Positions 56,101 through 64,000 of a DNA stretch of 64,000 nt are shown here, piece by piece. A program made the translations under genes and the position numbers. Under the pieces are notes generated by a model that was not told the origin of the DNA, did not search any database, and worked only from the letters and a program-made list of their open reading frames with translations. Source of the DNA: Flavobacterium sangjuense (lineage in GTDB: Bacteria > Bacteroidota > Bacteroidia > Flavobacteriales > Flavobacteriaceae); the NCBI RefSeq assembly GCF_004797125.1, contig NZ_CP038810.1, positions 2,542,001 to 2,606,000 on the forward strand, written 5' to 3'. Positions within the stretch are counted from its first letter, which is position 1; each line of letters starts with the position of its first letter.

Positions 56101-59100
56101 TGGTGCTCCTGTTAATATGAGACCTAACGGAAATCTTTTGGCAACAAATTCTATAAGCGGTTTAACTTCATATGTTTCAAGTTTTGATAACTTAACCGGA
56201 CCTATGAATGGTAACTGGTTTATTTATGCCGAAAAAGACGGTACTCAATTGGGTACAATTCGATTCAAAAGTGTTTGCTTAAAACCAGCTAATATTTGTC
56301 CTAACAATAGAAATATTACAAGAACATGGACAGTTACCGATATATGTGGTAACTCATCTACAGCAAATCAAGCAATCAGTATTCAGGATGTTACTGCTCC
56401 GACATGGACAACAATAGCCGGTTCACTTGATGCAACTGTAGAATGTAGCGATGCTGCTGCTTTAGCTTCAGCTCAGGCCTTATTCCCTACTGCAAGTGAT
56501 AATTGTGATACTGATGTAACTAATATTGTAAAAACTTCTGGTGCATTTGTTGCTTCTCTAACATGCGCGAATGCCGGTACTTATACAAACACTTGGACAG
56601 TTACTGATGCTTGTGGAAATACTTCTCAAGTATTCACTCAAACTATCACCGTTCGAGATACAACACCTCCAACATGGACAACTGTAGCCGGAACTTTGGA
56701 TGCAACTGTAGAATGTAGTAATGCTACTGCTTTAGCTAATGCGCAAGCACTTGCTCCTACAGCTACTGATAATTGTGACAATAATGTTACTTATATCAAA
56801 ACTTCTGGTGATTTTGTACCCGGAGCTTGTGCAGGTTCAGGATCTTACACAAATACTTGGATAGCTAAAGATGCTTGTTTAAATACCAGCTCTACTTTTA
56901 CTCAAACTATTACTGTTCAGGATACTACTGCTCCAACAATTTCAATTGCTGCTGCAAATGCTACAGTTGAGTGCGATGGTTTAGGAAATACTGCTGCTTT
57001 AGCTGCCTGGTTGGCTTCAAATGGTGGTGCTTCGGCTTCTGATGCTTGTTCTAATGTAACTTGGACTAACAACTTCTCTGCTTTAAGCGATGGTTGTGGA
57101 AACTCAGGTTCTGCTTTGGTAACTTTTACTGCTACTGATGATTGTGGTAATGCTGCTTCTTCAACAGCGACATTTACTATTCAAGATGATACAGCACCAA
57201 CTATCAACACTCAAGCTACTAATGCTACAGTAGAATGTGATGGAAATGGTAACTCAGCAGCTTTAGCTGAATGGTTAGCTTCTAATGGTGGTGCTTCGGC
57301 TTCTGATATTTGCTCTAATGTAACCTGGACTAATAACTTCACTACATTAAGCAATGGTTGCGGGAATACTGGTTCAGCCTTAGTAACTTTTACAGCTACT
57401 GATGATTGTGGAAACAATACTTCATCAACAGCAACATTTACTATTCGTGATACTACGGCTCCAACTATTGATATTGTTGCAACTGATGCTACAGTAGAAT
57501 GTGATGGTCAGGGTAATACTGCGGCTTTACAAGCTTGGTTAAGCTCTAACGGTGGTGCTTCGGCTTCGGATACTTGTTCTAATGTAACTTGGTCAAATAA
57601 CTTTGATGCTATTAGCAATGGTTGTGGTAGCACAGGTTCAGCTACTGTAACATTTACAGCTACTGATGATTGTGGTAATGCTACAACCAACTCAGCAACA
57701 TTTACTATAGAAGATACTACAGCTCCAACCATTGATACTGCTGCTGCTAATGCAACAGTGGAATGTGATGGAAATGGTAATGCAGAAGCTTTAACTGCTT
57801 GGTTAGCTTCTAATGGTGGTGCTTCAGCTTCTGATGCTTGTTCTAATGTAACCTGGACTAACAACTTTAATGAATTAAATGATGGTTGTGGTAACACTGG
57901 TTCAGCTTCTGTAACATTTACAGCTACTGATGATTGTGGAAATGCTACAACAACATCAGCTACATTTACTATAGAAGATACTACTGCTCCAACTATTAAT
58001 ACAGCTACGTCTAACGCTACTGTAGAATGCGATGGAAACGGTAATGCAGAAGCTTTAACAGCTTGGTTAGCTTCTAACGGTGGTGCTTCAGCTTCGGATG
58101 CTTGTTCTAACGTAACATGGACTAACAACTTTAATGAATTAAATGATGGTTGTGGTAACACTGGTTCAGCTTCTGTAACATTTACAGCTACTGATGATTG
58201 TGGAAATACTGCTACGTCAACAGCAACCTTTACAATTCAAGATACTACTGCTCCAACTATTGATACTGCTGCTGCTAACACTACAGTAGAATGTGATGGT
58301 CAAGGAAATACTGCTGCATTGCAAGCTTGGTTAAGCTCTAATGGTGGTGCTTCAGCTTCGGATACTTGTTCAAATGTAACCTGGACTAACAGCTTTGAGG
58401 CTCTTAGCGATGGTTGTGGTAATACAGGAACTGCAACAGTAACTTTTACAGCTACAGATGATTGTGGTAACGCTACAACTGCAACTGCAACCTTTACAAT
58501 TCAGGATACTACAGCTCCAACCATTAATATTGTTGCAACTGATGCTACAGTACAATGTGATGGAAATGGTAACTCGGAAGCTTTAGCTGCCTGGTTAGCC
58601 TCAAATGGTGGTGCTTCGGCTTCGGATGCTTGTTCTAATGTAACCTGGTCTAACAACTTTGATGGTCTTAGCAATGGTTGTGGTAACACCGGAACTGCTT
58701 CAGTAACCTTTACCGCTACTGATGACTGTGGAAACGCTACAACTGCAACAGCAACCTTTACAATTCAGGATACTACTGCTCCAACTATTGATATTGCTGC
58801 AACTGATGCTACAGTTGAATGTGATGGAAATGGTAACGCGGAAGCTTTAGCTGCTTGGTTAGCTTCTAACGGTGGTGCTTCGGCTTCTGATACTTGTTCT
58901 AATGTAACATGGACTAACAACTATGATGGTCTTAGCAATGGTTGTGGTAGCACAGGAACTGCTTCAGTAACATTTACCGCTACTGATGAATGCGGAAACA
59001 CAGCTACATCAACAGCAACCTTTACTATTCAGGATACTACAGCTCCAACAATTGCCATTGTTGCCACTGATGCTACAGTAGAATGTGACGGTCAGGGAAA

Positions 59101-62100
59101 TGCTGCTGCATTGCAAACCTGGTTAACTTCTAATGGTGGAGCTTCAGCTTCAGATACTTGTTCTAACGTAACTTGGTCTAACAACTTTGATGGTCTTAGC
59201 AATGATTGTGGTAACACCGGAACTGCTTCTGTAACTTTTACAGCTACTGATGATTGTGGTAACACTGCTACGTCAACTGCATCCTTTACAATTCAGGATA
59301 CTACAGCGCCAACTATAGATGTTGTTGCAACTGACTTAGTTGTACAATGTGATGGTAGTGGCACTTCAAATGCTTTATCTGCTTGGTTAGCTTCAAACGG
59401 TGGTGCTTCGGCTTCAGATACTTGTTCTAATGTAACATGGACTAATAATTTTGGTACCATACCAAGTGATTGTTCAGCTGCCGTGACAGTAATATTTACT
59501 GCTACCGATGATTGTGGTAATGCTGCAACTACATCAGCTACCTTTACTATTCAGGATACTATAGCACCAACAATTGATATCGCTGCTGCTAATGCAACCG
59601 TAGAATGTGATGGAAATGGTAACGCGGAAGCTCTAGCTGCTTGGTTAGCTTCTAACGGTGGTGCTTCAGCTTCTGATTCTTGTTCTAATGTGACTTGGAC
59701 TAACAGCTTTGATGGTCTTAGCGATGGTTGTGGTAACACTGGTTCTGCAACAGTAACTTTTACTGCTACTGATACTTGTGGAAACACTGCAACTACTTCA
59801 GCTACATTCACAATTGAAGATACAACGGCGCCAACTATTAACATTGCTGCAACTGATGCTACAGTGGAATGTGATGGAAATGGTAATCCGGAAGCTTTAG
59901 TTGCTTGGCTTGCTTCTAACGGCGGTGCTTCGGCTTCGGATGCTTGTTCTAATGTAACATGGACTAACAACTTTGAAGAATTAAATGATGGTTGTGGAAA
60001 CACAGGAACTGCTTCTGTAACATTTACAGCAACTGATGATTGTGGAAACACTGCTACATCTACAGCAACCTTTACAATTCAAGATACTACGGCTCCAACT
60101 ATTACTATTGTTGCAACTGATGCTACAGTAGAATGTGATGGAAATGGTAACACGGAAGCTTTAGCTGCTTGGTTAGCTTCTAACGGTGGCGCTTCGGCTT
60201 CAGACACTTGTTCTAATGTAACATGGACTAACAACTATGATGGTCTTAGCGATGGATGTGGTAACACAGGAACTGCTTCTGTAACATTTACCGCTACTGA
60301 CGATTGTGGAAACACTGCTACATCTACAGCAACCTTTACTATTGAAGATACTACAGTTCCAACTATTGATATCGTTGCAACTGATGCGACAGTTGAATGT
60401 GATGGAAATGGAAATGCAGAAGCTTTAGCCGCTTGGTTAGCTTCTAACGGTGGTGCCTTGGCTTCTGATACTTGTTCTAACGTAACCTGGACTAACAACT
60501 TTGATGGTTTTAGTGATGGTTGTGGTAGTACAGGTTCAGCTTCGGTGACTTTTACAGCTACTGACGGTTGTGGAAACACTGCTACATCTACAGCAATATT
60601 TACTATTCAAGACACTGCGGCTCCAACAATTGACATTGCTGCTGCTAATGCAACTGTTGAATGTGATGGAAATGGAAACACAGAAGCTTTAGCTGCGTGG
60701 TTAGCTTCTAATGGTGGTGCTTCGGCCTCTGATGCTTGTTCTAATGTAACATGGACTAACAACTTTGAAGCTCTTAGCGATGGTTGTGGTAACACAGGTT
60801 CTGCTACAGTAACTTTTACTGCTACTGATGATTGTGGAAACTTTACTACTTCAACAGCAACCTTTACAATTCAGGATACAACAGCGCCAACAATTTCTGT
60901 TACTACAGTTAACACAACAGTAGAATGTGATGGAAATGGTAACACAGCTGCTTTGGCCGCTTGGTTAGCTTCTAATGGTGGTGGAGCAACTGCTTCTGAT
61001 ATTTGTTCTAACGTAACCTGGACTAACAACTTTGATGGTTTAAGTGACGGTTGTGGTAGCACAGGTTCAGCTTCTGTAACTTTTACAGCTACTGATGATT
61101 GTGGAAATTCATCTTCGGCAACAGGTACATTTACTATTGTTGATACTACAGCACCAACACTTACTGCGGCTGCAGCTAATGCTACAGTTGAATGTGACGG
61201 TCAAGGAAATACAGCAGAATTAAATGCCTGGTTAGCTTCAAATGGTGGAGCTTCAGCTTCAGATACTTGCTCTAATGTAACTTGGTCTAACAACTTTATT
61301 GCCTTAAGCGATGATTGTGGAAGTACGGGTTCTGCTACTGTAATCTTTACAGCTACTGACGGTTGTGGAAATAGTGTGACTTCAACAGCTACATTTACAA
61401 TACAAGATACATTGGCACCAACAACAAGTACAGAGTTTAGTCCAAAACTACAGGTAACTTGTGCTACTATTCCGGATCCACCTGTATTAGTATTCAATGA
61501 CAATTGTTCAGGTAATGTGGTTCCAGTGTTTACAGAGACGCAATCTCCAACAGTTGACAATGTTTATACAATTACAAGAACATGGATTGCAACGGATGCT
61601 TGCGGAAATGCTTCGCTAACATCTACTCAAAGAATCTATGTTACTGTAATAAATACTACAGTTTTAGAAATACCTGCTGAAAGATGTAACCTTGCTGAAT
61701 TTGACAGCGTTGATTTAACAACTTTATTACCTCCTGGTACACCAACTGGTGGTACATGGACAAATGTTAACGATGCTACTGGTTTAACCGGAACTGTATT
61801 TAATCCATTCGGAGTGGCACTTGGAGATTATATCTTTAGATATACACTCGCTAATGGTAACTGTTTTGACAGCTATGATATATTGATGAACGTAAATGAA
61901 GAATGTCGTCCATTAGCTTGTGAAGATGTTGTAATACACAATGCATTCACTCCAAATGGTGACGGTATAAATGATTGGTTCCAAATTGATCATATTGGAG
62001 AGTTCGATTGTTACCCAAGCAATACAGTTGAGATATATAACCGTTGGGGGATTTTAGTTTATGAAACTAAAAATTATGATAATCTTGGAAGAAGATTTGA

Positions 62101-62233
62101 AGGAGTATCTGAAGGAAGAACTACTGTTAACAAATCAGATGAATTGCCTACCGGAACGTATTTCTACATCATTCAATGGACTGATGGTGGAGCATCTTAC
62201 ACTAAAGACGGATATTTATACCTTACTAGATAA
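53150..62233 (+). CDS. Giant surface adhesin, cassette 2, T9SS type B
   Basis: 3027 residues, paralogue of the adhesin at 35364. The signal peptide ends near SASFAQ; the conserved N-terminal region runs to residue 335, exactly as in the first copy, with a SprB-type repeat. Then come six 82-residue HYR-like units (335 to about 828), a P-domain-like segment (880-1046), three HYR-like units, seventeen Cys-rich units of 86-89 residues (1261-2755) and the gliding-motility C-terminal domain (2922-3027; [18 protein letters not shown]). It lacks the 97- and 80-residue arrays of adhesin 1. Like the first, it is probably exported by the T9SS and displayed at the surface; the N- and C-terminal ends are the best conserved parts. 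Confidence 0.93.
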   Translation: MKTKITISKKLIVFLIFSLLSISASFAQSYPPPGTSCTSGDLTLVGATLSGGDLCNSCPTATTITRTLTLSINNTTGSTRTSFAFWGNLEVYSGTTGLLVSNTLITGCNGPLPPNTITTLSYNTVTYTCGDILKITNLYLAWTSASPGSTCPLDPTLISPKCGTLPTITVNGGVNGEFALIDSQCGSATGAIDLTPTGGTAPFTYVWTASAGGVVPSGQQNNQDLTGLLPGTYSVVITDVNGCTITKSRTIGATTPTVATFANTSDITVPCGGATTSSLSYTNNGSGSCLISGTVTSTLSTQTPAGACGGTVTETWTYTDALGRTITKTRTITISPATLPTMTAPPATTAACGSLPAPTTLSFTNGLSNGCLINGTSNPSTFSTPPGACGGTVTETWTATDSCGRALAPVSRIITVSPAALPTMTAPAATTVACGSLPAPSTRPFSNGLSGDCLISGTSNPSTFSTTPGACGGTVTETWTATDSCGRALAPVSRTITISPAALPTMTAPAATTVACGSLPAPSTISFSNGLSAGCLISGTSNLSTFSTTPGACGGTVTETWTATDSCGRALAPVSRTITISPAALPTMTAPAATTVACGSLPAPSTISFSNGLSGGCLISGTSNPSTFSTLSSACGGTVTETWTATDSCGRALAPVSRTITVSPAALPTMTAKPDISVACGSIPAPSTISFSNGLSGSCAINGTSNPSTFTATPPTCGGTVTETWTATDSCGRTIASVSRTITVSPAALPTMNAPSGITISCGVTPTPSTIPFNNGLAGGCAITGTSNPSTFITTVPGFCNGQIVETWTATDSCGRALAPVTRIITVNDTTPPTFTVPGPITVTSGASCNANLDPTTTGTVTNVSDNCDTAPTVTYSDSECFGNFAEGSVNAGTGVYFPFTVTGFNSSTANMIEKVSLAFETNQGKGRVQFVLVSPSGQGVVLVGPYCNGGNCDTVSGTETYLPEFYPNASGFPQWNNANVIPNGAPVNMRPNGNLLATNSISGLTSYVSSFDNLTGPMNGNWFIYAEKDGTQLGTIRFKSVCLKPANICPNNRNITRTWTVTDICGNSSTANQAISIQDVTAPTWTTIAGSLDATVECSDAAALASAQALFPTASDNCDTDVTNIVKTSGAFVASLTCANAGTYTNTWTVTDACGNTSQVFTQTITVRDTTPPTWTTVAGTLDATVECSNATALANAQALAPTATDNCDNNVTYIKTSGDFVPGACAGSGSYTNTWIAKDACLNTSSTFTQTITVQDTTAPTISIAAANATVECDGLGNTAALAAWLASNGGASASDACSNVTWTNNFSALSDGCGNSGSALVTFTATDDCGNAASSTATFTIQDDTAPTINTQATNATVECDGNGNSAALAEWLASNGGASASDICSNVTWTNNFTTLSNGCGNTGSALVTFTATDDCGNNTSSTATFTIRDTTAPTIDIVATDATVECDGQGNTAALQAWLSSNGGASASDTCSNVTWSNNFDAISNGCGSTGSATVTFTATDDCGNATTNSATFTIEDTTAPTIDTAAANATVECDGNGNAEALTAWLASNGGASASDACSNVTWTNNFNELNDGCGNTGSASVTFTATDDCGNATTTSATFTIEDTTAPTINTATSNATVECDGNGNAEALTAWLASNGGASASDACSNVTWTNNFNELNDGCGNTGSASVTFTATDDCGNTATSTATFTIQDTTAPTIDTAAANTTVECDGQGNTAALQAWLSSNGGASASDTCSNVTWTNSFEALSDGCGNTGTATVTFTATDDCGNATTATATFTIQDTTAPTINIVATDATVQCDGNGNSEALAAWLASNGGASASDACSNVTWSNNFDGLSNGCGNTGTASVTFTATDDCGNATTATATFTIQDTTAPTIDIAATDATVECDGNGNAEALAAWLASNGGASASDTCSNVTWTNNYDGLSNGCGSTGTASVTFTATDECGNTATSTATFTIQDTTAPTIAIVATDATVECDGQGNAAALQTWLTSNGGASASDTCSNVTWSNNFDGLSNDCGNTGTASVTFTATDDCGNTATSTASFTIQDTTAPTIDVVATDLVVQCDGSGTSNALSAWLASNGGASASDTCSNVTWTNNFGTIPSDCSAAVTVIFTATDDCGNAATTSATFTIQDTIAPTIDIAAANATVECDGNGNAEALAAWLASNGGASASDSCSNVTWTNSFDGLSDGCGNTGSATVTFTATDTCGNTATTSATFTIEDTTAPTINIAATDATVECDGNGNPEALVAWLASNGGASASDACSNVTWTNNFEELNDGCGNTGTASVTFTATDDCGNTATSTATFTIQDTTAPTITIVATDATVECDGNGNTEALAAWLASNGGASASDTCSNVTWTNNYDGLSDGCGNTGTASVTFTATDDCGNTATSTATFTIEDTTVPTIDIVATDATVECDGNGNAEALAAWLASNGGALASDTCSNVTWTNNFDGFSDGCGSTGSASVTFTATDGCGNTATSTAIFTIQDTAAPTIDIAAANATVECDGNGNTEALAAWLASNGGASASDACSNVTWTNNFEALSDGCGNTGSATVTFTATDDCGNFTTSTATFTIQDTTAPTISVTTVNTTVECDGNGNTAALAAWLASNGGGATASDICSNVTWTNNFDGLSDGCGSTGSASVTFTATDDCGNSSSATGTFTIVDTTAPTLTAAAANATVECDGQGNTAELNAWLASNGGASASDTCSNVTWSNNFIALSDDCGSTGSATVIFTATDGCGNSVTSTATFTIQDTLAPTTSTEFSPKLQVTCATIPDPPVLVFNDNCSGNVVPVFTETQSPTVDNVYTITRTWIATDACGNASLTSTQRIYVTVINTTVLEIPAERCNLAEFDSVDLTTLLPPGTPTGGTWTNVNDATGLTGTVFNPFGVALGDYIFRYTLANGNCFDSYDILMNVNEECRPLACEDVVIHNAFTPNGDGINDWFQIDHIGEFDCYPSNTVEIYNRWGILVYETKNYDNLGRRFEGVSEGRTTVNKSDELPTGTYFYIIQWTDGGASYTKDGYLYLTR
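54152..55631 (+). repeat. Six 82-residue HYR-like units in adhesin 2
   Basis: 246 bp units starting at 54152, 54398, 54644, 54890, 55136 and 55382 (last slightly longer), encoding TMTAPAATTVACGSLPAPST and [20 protein letters not shown]. Confidence 0.9.
56930..61414 (+). repeat. Array of 17 Cys-rich units in adhesin 2
   Basis: Units of 264 bp from 56930; one unit at 59306 is 258 bp ([18 protein letters not shown]) and one at 60884 is 267 bp (one extra Gly in NGGGATASD). They share the sequence plan of the 264 bp array in adhesin 1. Confidence 0.93.
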
Positions 62234-62245
62234 AACCCTACTAAT

Positions 62246-62271
62246 TCCTGAGGGTTGAAAAATCCTCAGGA
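62246..62271 (+). promoter_or_regulatory. Intercistronic hairpin, cassette 2
   Basis: Same TCCTGAGG/CCTCAGGA hairpin with identical loop and flanks as at 49925-49950, between the adhesin and its sprF-like gene. Confidence 0.65.
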
Positions 62272-62286
62272 TAAAAAATAGAAAAT

Positions 62287-63198
62287 ATGAGAACAAAAAT
62301 TTTAATTTTCGCTTTGATGTTGACATGCTTCACTGGACTTGCTCAGCAAGATGCACAGTATACCCAATACATGTACAACACCATAAATATCAATCCAGGT
62401 TATGCGGGGTCGAGAGGAGTTATGAGTATTTTTGGATTGCATCGTACCCAATGGGTAGGATTAGATGGTGCTCCTACTACTAATGCCTTTTCCATTAACA
62501 CGCCTATCAATAATAGTAGACTTGGAGTAGGTTTGTCTTTAGTAAATGACCAAATTGGCCCGACTAGTGACAATACGATTTCTGCCGATTTATCATATAC
62601 TATCCCAATGAATGAAGATTACAAACTATCATTTGGAGTTAAAGCTTCGGGGAATATATTCAATTTAGATACTGATAAGTTGACTCCTGCACAAGCTAAT
62701 GATCCAAATCTTCAAAATTTCGACAATGAGTTTTCACCAAATTTTGGAGCCGGAGTTTACCTGCATTCAGATAAACTATACTTAGGACTTTCAGTACCAA
62801 ACTTCCTGCAGGACTCTAAATACAACGATAATGATGTGGCTGTATTTCAGGAAAGAATGAATTTTTATTTTATTGGTGGATATGTTTTTGACATAGGATC
62901 TTCAGTAAAATTCAAACCTGCAGTTCTAACCAAACTGGTAACCGGTGCTCCGCTTCAGGTAGATGCTTCTGCCAACTTCTTATTCTTTGACAAGTTAATG
63001 CTTGGTGCAGCCTATCGTTGGGATGCTGCAGTAAGTGGATTGGCAGGTTTTCAAGTAACTGATGGTTTATTTATTGGTTACAGTTATGACAGAGAAACAA
63101 CAAATTTAAGACGATTTAACTCGGGTTCTCATGAGGTATTCTTACGATTTGAGTTGTTCAACAAAGTTAGCAAAATGGTATCCCCAAGATTCTTCTAA
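62287..63198 (+). CDS. PorP/SprF family T9SS outer-membrane protein, cassette 2
   Basis: 303 residues and nearly identical to the copy at 49966: signal peptide, then DAQYTQYMYNTININPGYAG and the same beta-barrel strands. Differences cluster in the first third (SINTPINNSRLGVGLSLVND) and near the C-terminus (GLFIGYSYDRETTNLRRFNS); the middle is conserved at the DNA level, including silent sites, which points to recent duplication or gene conversion. It lies 53 bp after the adhesin gene and 12 bp before the OmpA-family gene. Confidence 0.93.
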   Translation: MRTKILIFALMLTCFTGLAQQDAQYTQYMYNTININPGYAGSRGVMSIFGLHRTQWVGLDGAPTTNAFSINTPINNSRLGVGLSLVNDQIGPTSDNTISADLSYTIPMNEDYKLSFGVKASGNIFNLDTDKLTPAQANDPNLQNFDNEFSPNFGAGVYLHSDKLYLGLSVPNFLQDSKYNDNDVAVFQERMNFYFIGGYVFDIGSSVKFKPAVLTKLVTGAPLQVDASANFLFFDKLMLGAAYRWDAAVSGLAGFQVTDGLFIGYSYDRETTNLRRFNSGSHEVFLRFELFNKVSKMVSPRFF

Positions 63199-63210
63199 TA
63201 ACACAACATC

Positions 63211-64000
63211 ATGAAAAATAAAATTACATATTTAGTACTATTAGCTATCACTTGTGTGAATGGTTATTCGCAGGTTTCTACTAACAAAGGAGAAGTAAAA
63301 GGTAATAAAGAGTATGCAAAATACGCTTATATTGATGCAATTAAAACATACGAACGTATCTATGAAAAAGGATATAAATCGCCTGATATGTTGCTCAAAA
63401 TAGGTAACTCTTACTATTTCAATGCCGAATTAGAAAAGGCTAACAAATGGTATGCTGAACTTTATGCAACCAGTCCTGATCAAGAGCCTGAATTCTATTA
63501 TCGTTTTTCTCAAACTTTAAAAGCTGTAAAAGATAACGACCAGGCAGCTGTTATGTTAGCTAAGTTTTCTGAAAAAAGCGGGAATGACAGCAGAGCAAAA
63601 TTACTTGCTCAAAACAGAGATTATTTAGCCGAAATTAAAAAGAATTCGGGTCGATATAAAATTGAAAACGCTGGTATAAACACCAAGTATTCTGATTATG
63701 GAACAGCCTTTATGGGAACCAAAGTGGTATTCTCATCTGCCCGTGATACCGGAAATTTCTCGAAAAGAATTCACACTTGGACAGGTCAATATTTTACCAA
63801 TCTTTATGATTCTCCTATATCTGAAGATGGTTCACTTGGTGCTGTTGGAAAATTTGGTAAAAAATTAAACACCAAATATCACGAAGATACTCCGGCCTTT
63901 ACCAAAGACGGAAAAACAGTTTACTTCACCCGTAATAACTACCTTAGCGAAAGAGGTTATGATGCCAGTAAAGTAACTTTATTAAAAGTTTACAAAGCTA
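63211..64000 (+). CDS. TPR/propeller/OmpA-family protein, cassette 2 (partial)
   Basis: The first 263 codons are visible; the 3' end is outside the window. It is nearly identical to the first part of the gene at 50890: the same signal peptide (MKNKITYLVLLAITCVNGYS), TPR region (YEKGYKSPDMLLKIGNSYYF) and the start of the propeller. Residues about 22-30 and 95-125 (FSQTLKAVKDNDQAAVMLAK) differ most. The PD40 and OmpA domains are expected downstream. Confidence 0.9.
   Translation, partial: MKNKITYLVLLAITCVNGYSQVSTNKGEVKGNKEYAKYAYIDAIKTYERIYEKGYKSPDMLLKIGNSYYFNAELEKANKWYAELYATSPDQEPEFYYRFSQTLKAVKDNDQAAVMLAKFSEKSGNDSRAKLLAQNRDYLAEIKKNSGRYKIENAGINTKYSDYGTAFMGTKVVFSSARDTGNFSKRIHTWTGQYFTNLYDSPISEDGSLGAVGKFGKKLNTKYHEDTPAFTKDGKTVYFTRNNYLSERGYDASKVTLLKVYKA

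Overview
The window is AT-rich chromosomal DNA from a gliding member of the Flavobacteriaceae, most likely Flavobacterium or a close relative. Evidence for this is: sorting domains of the type IX secretion system (T9SS, types A and B), PorP/SprF-family proteins, promoters of the Bacteroidetes form (TTG, about 20 bp, TAnnTTTG), no clear Shine-Dalgarno sites, and a DnaX without the usual zinc-binding cysteines. No insertion sequence, prophage, CRISPR array, tRNA or rRNA was seen; the one structural RNA found is RNase P RNA (minus strand, about 28634-28934).

Layout. 1-1759: the 5' part of a secreted-protein gene and proline dehydrogenase. 1821-9087: a tightly packed eight-gene minus-strand operon with three cryptochrome/photolyase paralogues (an FeS-type bacterial photolyase, a DASH cryptochrome and a third photolyase-like protein), a flavin reductase, an NAD-binding SDR/DUF2867 protein and three small conserved proteins (TIGR03643, DUF2452 and a 48-residue DUF2256 zinc-ribbon protein nested across a gene junction). 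9221-13539: aroB, then a polyamine-type group (arginine decarboxylase and a deoxyhypusine-synthase-like protein) and an acidic protein. 13652-21641: mostly minus-strand genes: DinB, two duplicated mini-TPR secreted proteins, PEP carboxylase, an Lrp/AsnC regulator, an M14 carboxypeptidase, a lipoprotein and an acyltransferase. 21793-31185: a methyltransferase/potassium-channel pair, kdsB, a secreted PNGase F-like deglycosylase, a RecD-like helicase, DUF3822-rsmD, rnpB, a small conserved protein and dnaX. 31265-34769: a sixA-ppk1-ppx polyphosphate operon.

35364-64000: two tandem paralogous cassettes, each encoding a giant modular surface adhesin (4848 and 3027 residues) with a T9SS type B C-terminus, then a PorP/SprF-like outer-membrane protein and a TPR/beta-propeller/OmpA protein resembling PorE. 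The second copy of the last gene runs off the window. The adhesins carry long, nearly identical tandem arrays (291, 264, 240 and 246 bp units). Upstream leaders and an intergenic hairpin are conserved between the cassettes. By analogy with SprB/SprF of gliding flavobacteria, each adhesin is probably exported by the T9SS with its own SprF-like partner and anchored or coupled to the envelope by the OmpA-like protein.

The two regions most worth a second look are the compact light/DNA-repair operon, with its overlooked DUF2256 gene, and the duplicated adhesin cassettes with their repeat architecture and shared regulatory elements. The two mini-TPR proteins at 14.2-15.4 kb resemble the N-terminal TPR segment of the cassette OmpA proteins, a possible link between distant parts of the window.
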